The notes under the pieces: model-generated
Told to the model about the DNA's origin: nothing
Seen by the model: the letters and a program-made list of their open reading frames with translations, nothing else
Database searches by the model: none
Made by a program: the position numbers and the translations under genes
Shown: one piece after another, positions 62,201 through 64,000 of the stretch
How positions within the stretch are numbered: position 1 is the stretch's first letter
Layout: every line of letters starts with the position of its first letter
Assembly (NCBI RefSeq): GCF_029227915.1
Contig: NC_079875.1
Coordinates: 15,803,001 to 15,867,000, forward strand
Length of the DNA: 64,000 bases
Direction: 5' to 3'
Source of the DNA: Hydractinia symbiolongicarpus
Lineage: Eukaryota > Cnidaria > Hydrozoa > Anthoathecata > Hydractiniidae

Positions 62201-62919
62201 GTCAACATTAGACCCAAAAATTTTTGTTATGATAGCCCCAGTTTAAGTATTTTCACCGACGATCACCGACATTGTTTACACAATCTATCCTTAAGTTGTG
62301 TCGGACGACCCTATCATACCCAGCTTTACGTGACTGTTGTTTAATTTTGTATGCTTTTATTTATCAGGTTCCATAGATGACATGAAGAAACGTCTCACTG
62401 CTACTTTTTCGTCTTTTTCGAAATTTTTATGACTGTCATAATAATTAAATGTTTTAAAAATTAATTTTAGTGTTACTGTTGATACTTCTTACATAACTGG
62501 GAGAATCGCAGTTATTGAATTTACCTTGTTACGTACAAGCTATTTCCTAATCCATTTAGACTGCGTGTCAATACCCTAATTGAAACGGAGTCGGTCAGAA
62601 TGTTTTGCCCAATCGAATCCAAAGTAGTTTAAAATTCCGGTCACACTCACCCTCCTAACCTCTTAACAATTACATTACCTCTTTTTCTTAGAAAGAGTAG
62701 ACGTGAGCCAGTCACATATCTTTATCTGCAAAAACGTTCACAGTGTAGTGTGAAAAATTAAAGGTTCAATCGATCGAAGGAAGCTAAAAATATCAGATAG
62801 CAAGCTAGATGAATACCTAACTTTTTTTGACGGCACTAGTTTGTGTCTTTTATTTTGCATAACTGCCTTGTATTTTTGTTATTTATTATTTGCAGTGTAT
62901 GTACTTATTATAACAGCGT

Positions 62920-62957
62920 TTTGTTCTATCCTACATTCACATGTAGGATAGAACAAA
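62920..62957. repeat. Perfect hairpin, 17-bp arms, 4-base loop
   Basis: TTTGTTCTATCCTACAT, loop TCAC, then the exact complement. Confidence 0.93.
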
Positions 62958-64000
62958 GCTCTCAAACAAAAGCTTAGACGCAAGCAAATGTCAGAGCAAA
63001 TCCAGCTCATTACTAACCTCATAACTACAATCAAACAGGAGCACAAAATCGGCGCGGTCACATCTTATCGTTAAATAATACAACAATTAATTTTTTCGGA
63101 CGAGTGAGGCGATTTGCGCTAAACAATATTGACCGCGTGAGCAAAGAATTATGGACTTAAACAATCGAGAAGCGCGGCCAGTATTCTGACCGCAGAGAAC
63201 TCGTTTAAGACCAAGCTTGATTTTTCCCACCGTAACTGCTTCAAATTCCTAGCGATAAGACAAATTATGCTGTGTGTCCTGGCTAGCATTCACATTACAC
63301 ACTTACTATGCGAATATGTATATAACCTACCCCGTCCCCAAGGCATCTTGTATCTTAATATCGGACGGCATGTTCGTCTCGCCGTCCGAGATAAAAAAAG
63401 AGACAACAGGCGTTGGGAACCAGGTTAATATATATCAAGCTTTTCACGTATTCTTTAAAATCATGACATCAACAACTTTAAACATTTTGCTTTCCAAAAA
63501 ATGTAGTTAGGACTTCATATCATCAAGGCAACGACAAATTCGACGAAACCAAGGACACAAATTACTTTCAGTGTTTTCAAGTAGGCTAACATTAGGAATG
63601 CTATTGATTTAGAATAGAGAATTAAGCAAGGTCACACATGACATCGTGAACAACCACGTCAATTAACGGTAGTGCGGTAAATGTGAATTTACTTTTCACT
63701 AACAATGTTTTGAGCTTTTTGCACACAGGTTCAAATTGCCAGGCTCACATAATTGATAATTTGATACATAATACACCTCACATTAAAAAAAGCCTCATTT
63801 GTGAATGCTATTGTTTTTCAATTTTAAATTGTAAAGATTTTGTTCACATTGTTGAGTCGCATATGGCACTTCTGTCATTCTAAAATTTAGTAACTAACTT
63901 CAGTTGCATCTTATATCAAGCATATATACTTAAGACAATGGTAACATGCGAAGTTTATCAACATTACAAGTGATATTTCAACAAAAATCAAAAACGTGCT
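62958..64000. other. Non-coding end of window
   Basis: No ORF resembles a known protein. One AACCTCG-family element lies at 63.32 kb. Confidence 0.5.
63324..63426. mobile_element. Short inverted-repeat element, AACCTCG family
   Basis: AACCTACCCCGTCCCCAAGGC at the left and GGCGTTGGGAACCAGGTT at the right are degenerate complements. An inner hairpin ATCGGACGGC...GCCGTCCGAGAT is clear. Confidence 0.7.

Overview
The window is animal genomic DNA. It is AT-rich, its genes are split by introns with GT..AG boundaries, and most of the space is intergenic or intronic and full of short mobile elements. The gene set (secreted-type DNase I, an ADAMTS with a PLAC domain, a BCL2-family apoptosis regulator, a rhodopsin-like GPCR) is metazoan. 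The divergence of the proteins, the gene density, the Penelope-type relic and the short inverted-repeat elements beginning AACCTCG suggest a cnidarian, perhaps a hydrozoan. That placement is inference; nothing in the window proves it.

Layout. 1-5.3 kb: no recognisable coding sequence; short dispersed repeats, a 53-54 bp tandem array and a tRNA-like hairpin element. 5.3-11.0 kb (+): nine exons of a DNase I-type endonuclease whose 5' exon was not found. 13.7-15.1 kb (-): a complete two-exon BCL2-family protein with BH1, BH2 and a C-terminal membrane anchor. 15.1-26.0 kb: mostly non-coding, with several inverted-repeat elements, two minisatellites and one doubtful membrane-protein ORF. 26.0-28.3 kb (+): a two-exon single-pass membrane protein of 708 residues with a long, Ser/Lys-rich disordered tail; no family recognised. 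32.4-45.0 kb (+): a complete 20-exon ADAMTS metalloproteinase (1195 residues, five thrombospondin repeats and a PLAC domain), with exon phases that agree throughout. 45-55 kb: repeat-rich, with a 20-22 bp minisatellite, a ~155 bp tandem array, transposase relics and two oppositely oriented tRNA-like sequences. 55.4-56.3 kb (-): an intronless class A-like GPCR. 57-64 kb: a second copy of a ~1 kb element also present at 52.2 kb, a decayed Penelope-like GIY-YIG endonuclease with a possible hammerhead motif downstream, and other repeats.

The genes do not form an obvious functional cluster; they look like independent neighbours. Exon structures were read by eye from protein similarity, splice consensus and phase agreement. 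Exon edges are therefore firm where phase and homology agree, and uncertain at the missing DNase I start and at ADAMTS exon 4. The most unusual structures are the two ~1 kb elements with inverted ends and a 128-bp tandem core, the paired tRNA-like sequences with enlarged anticodon arms, a perfect 54-bp palindrome inside an ADAMTS intron, and a DNase I without any cysteine in the visible part.
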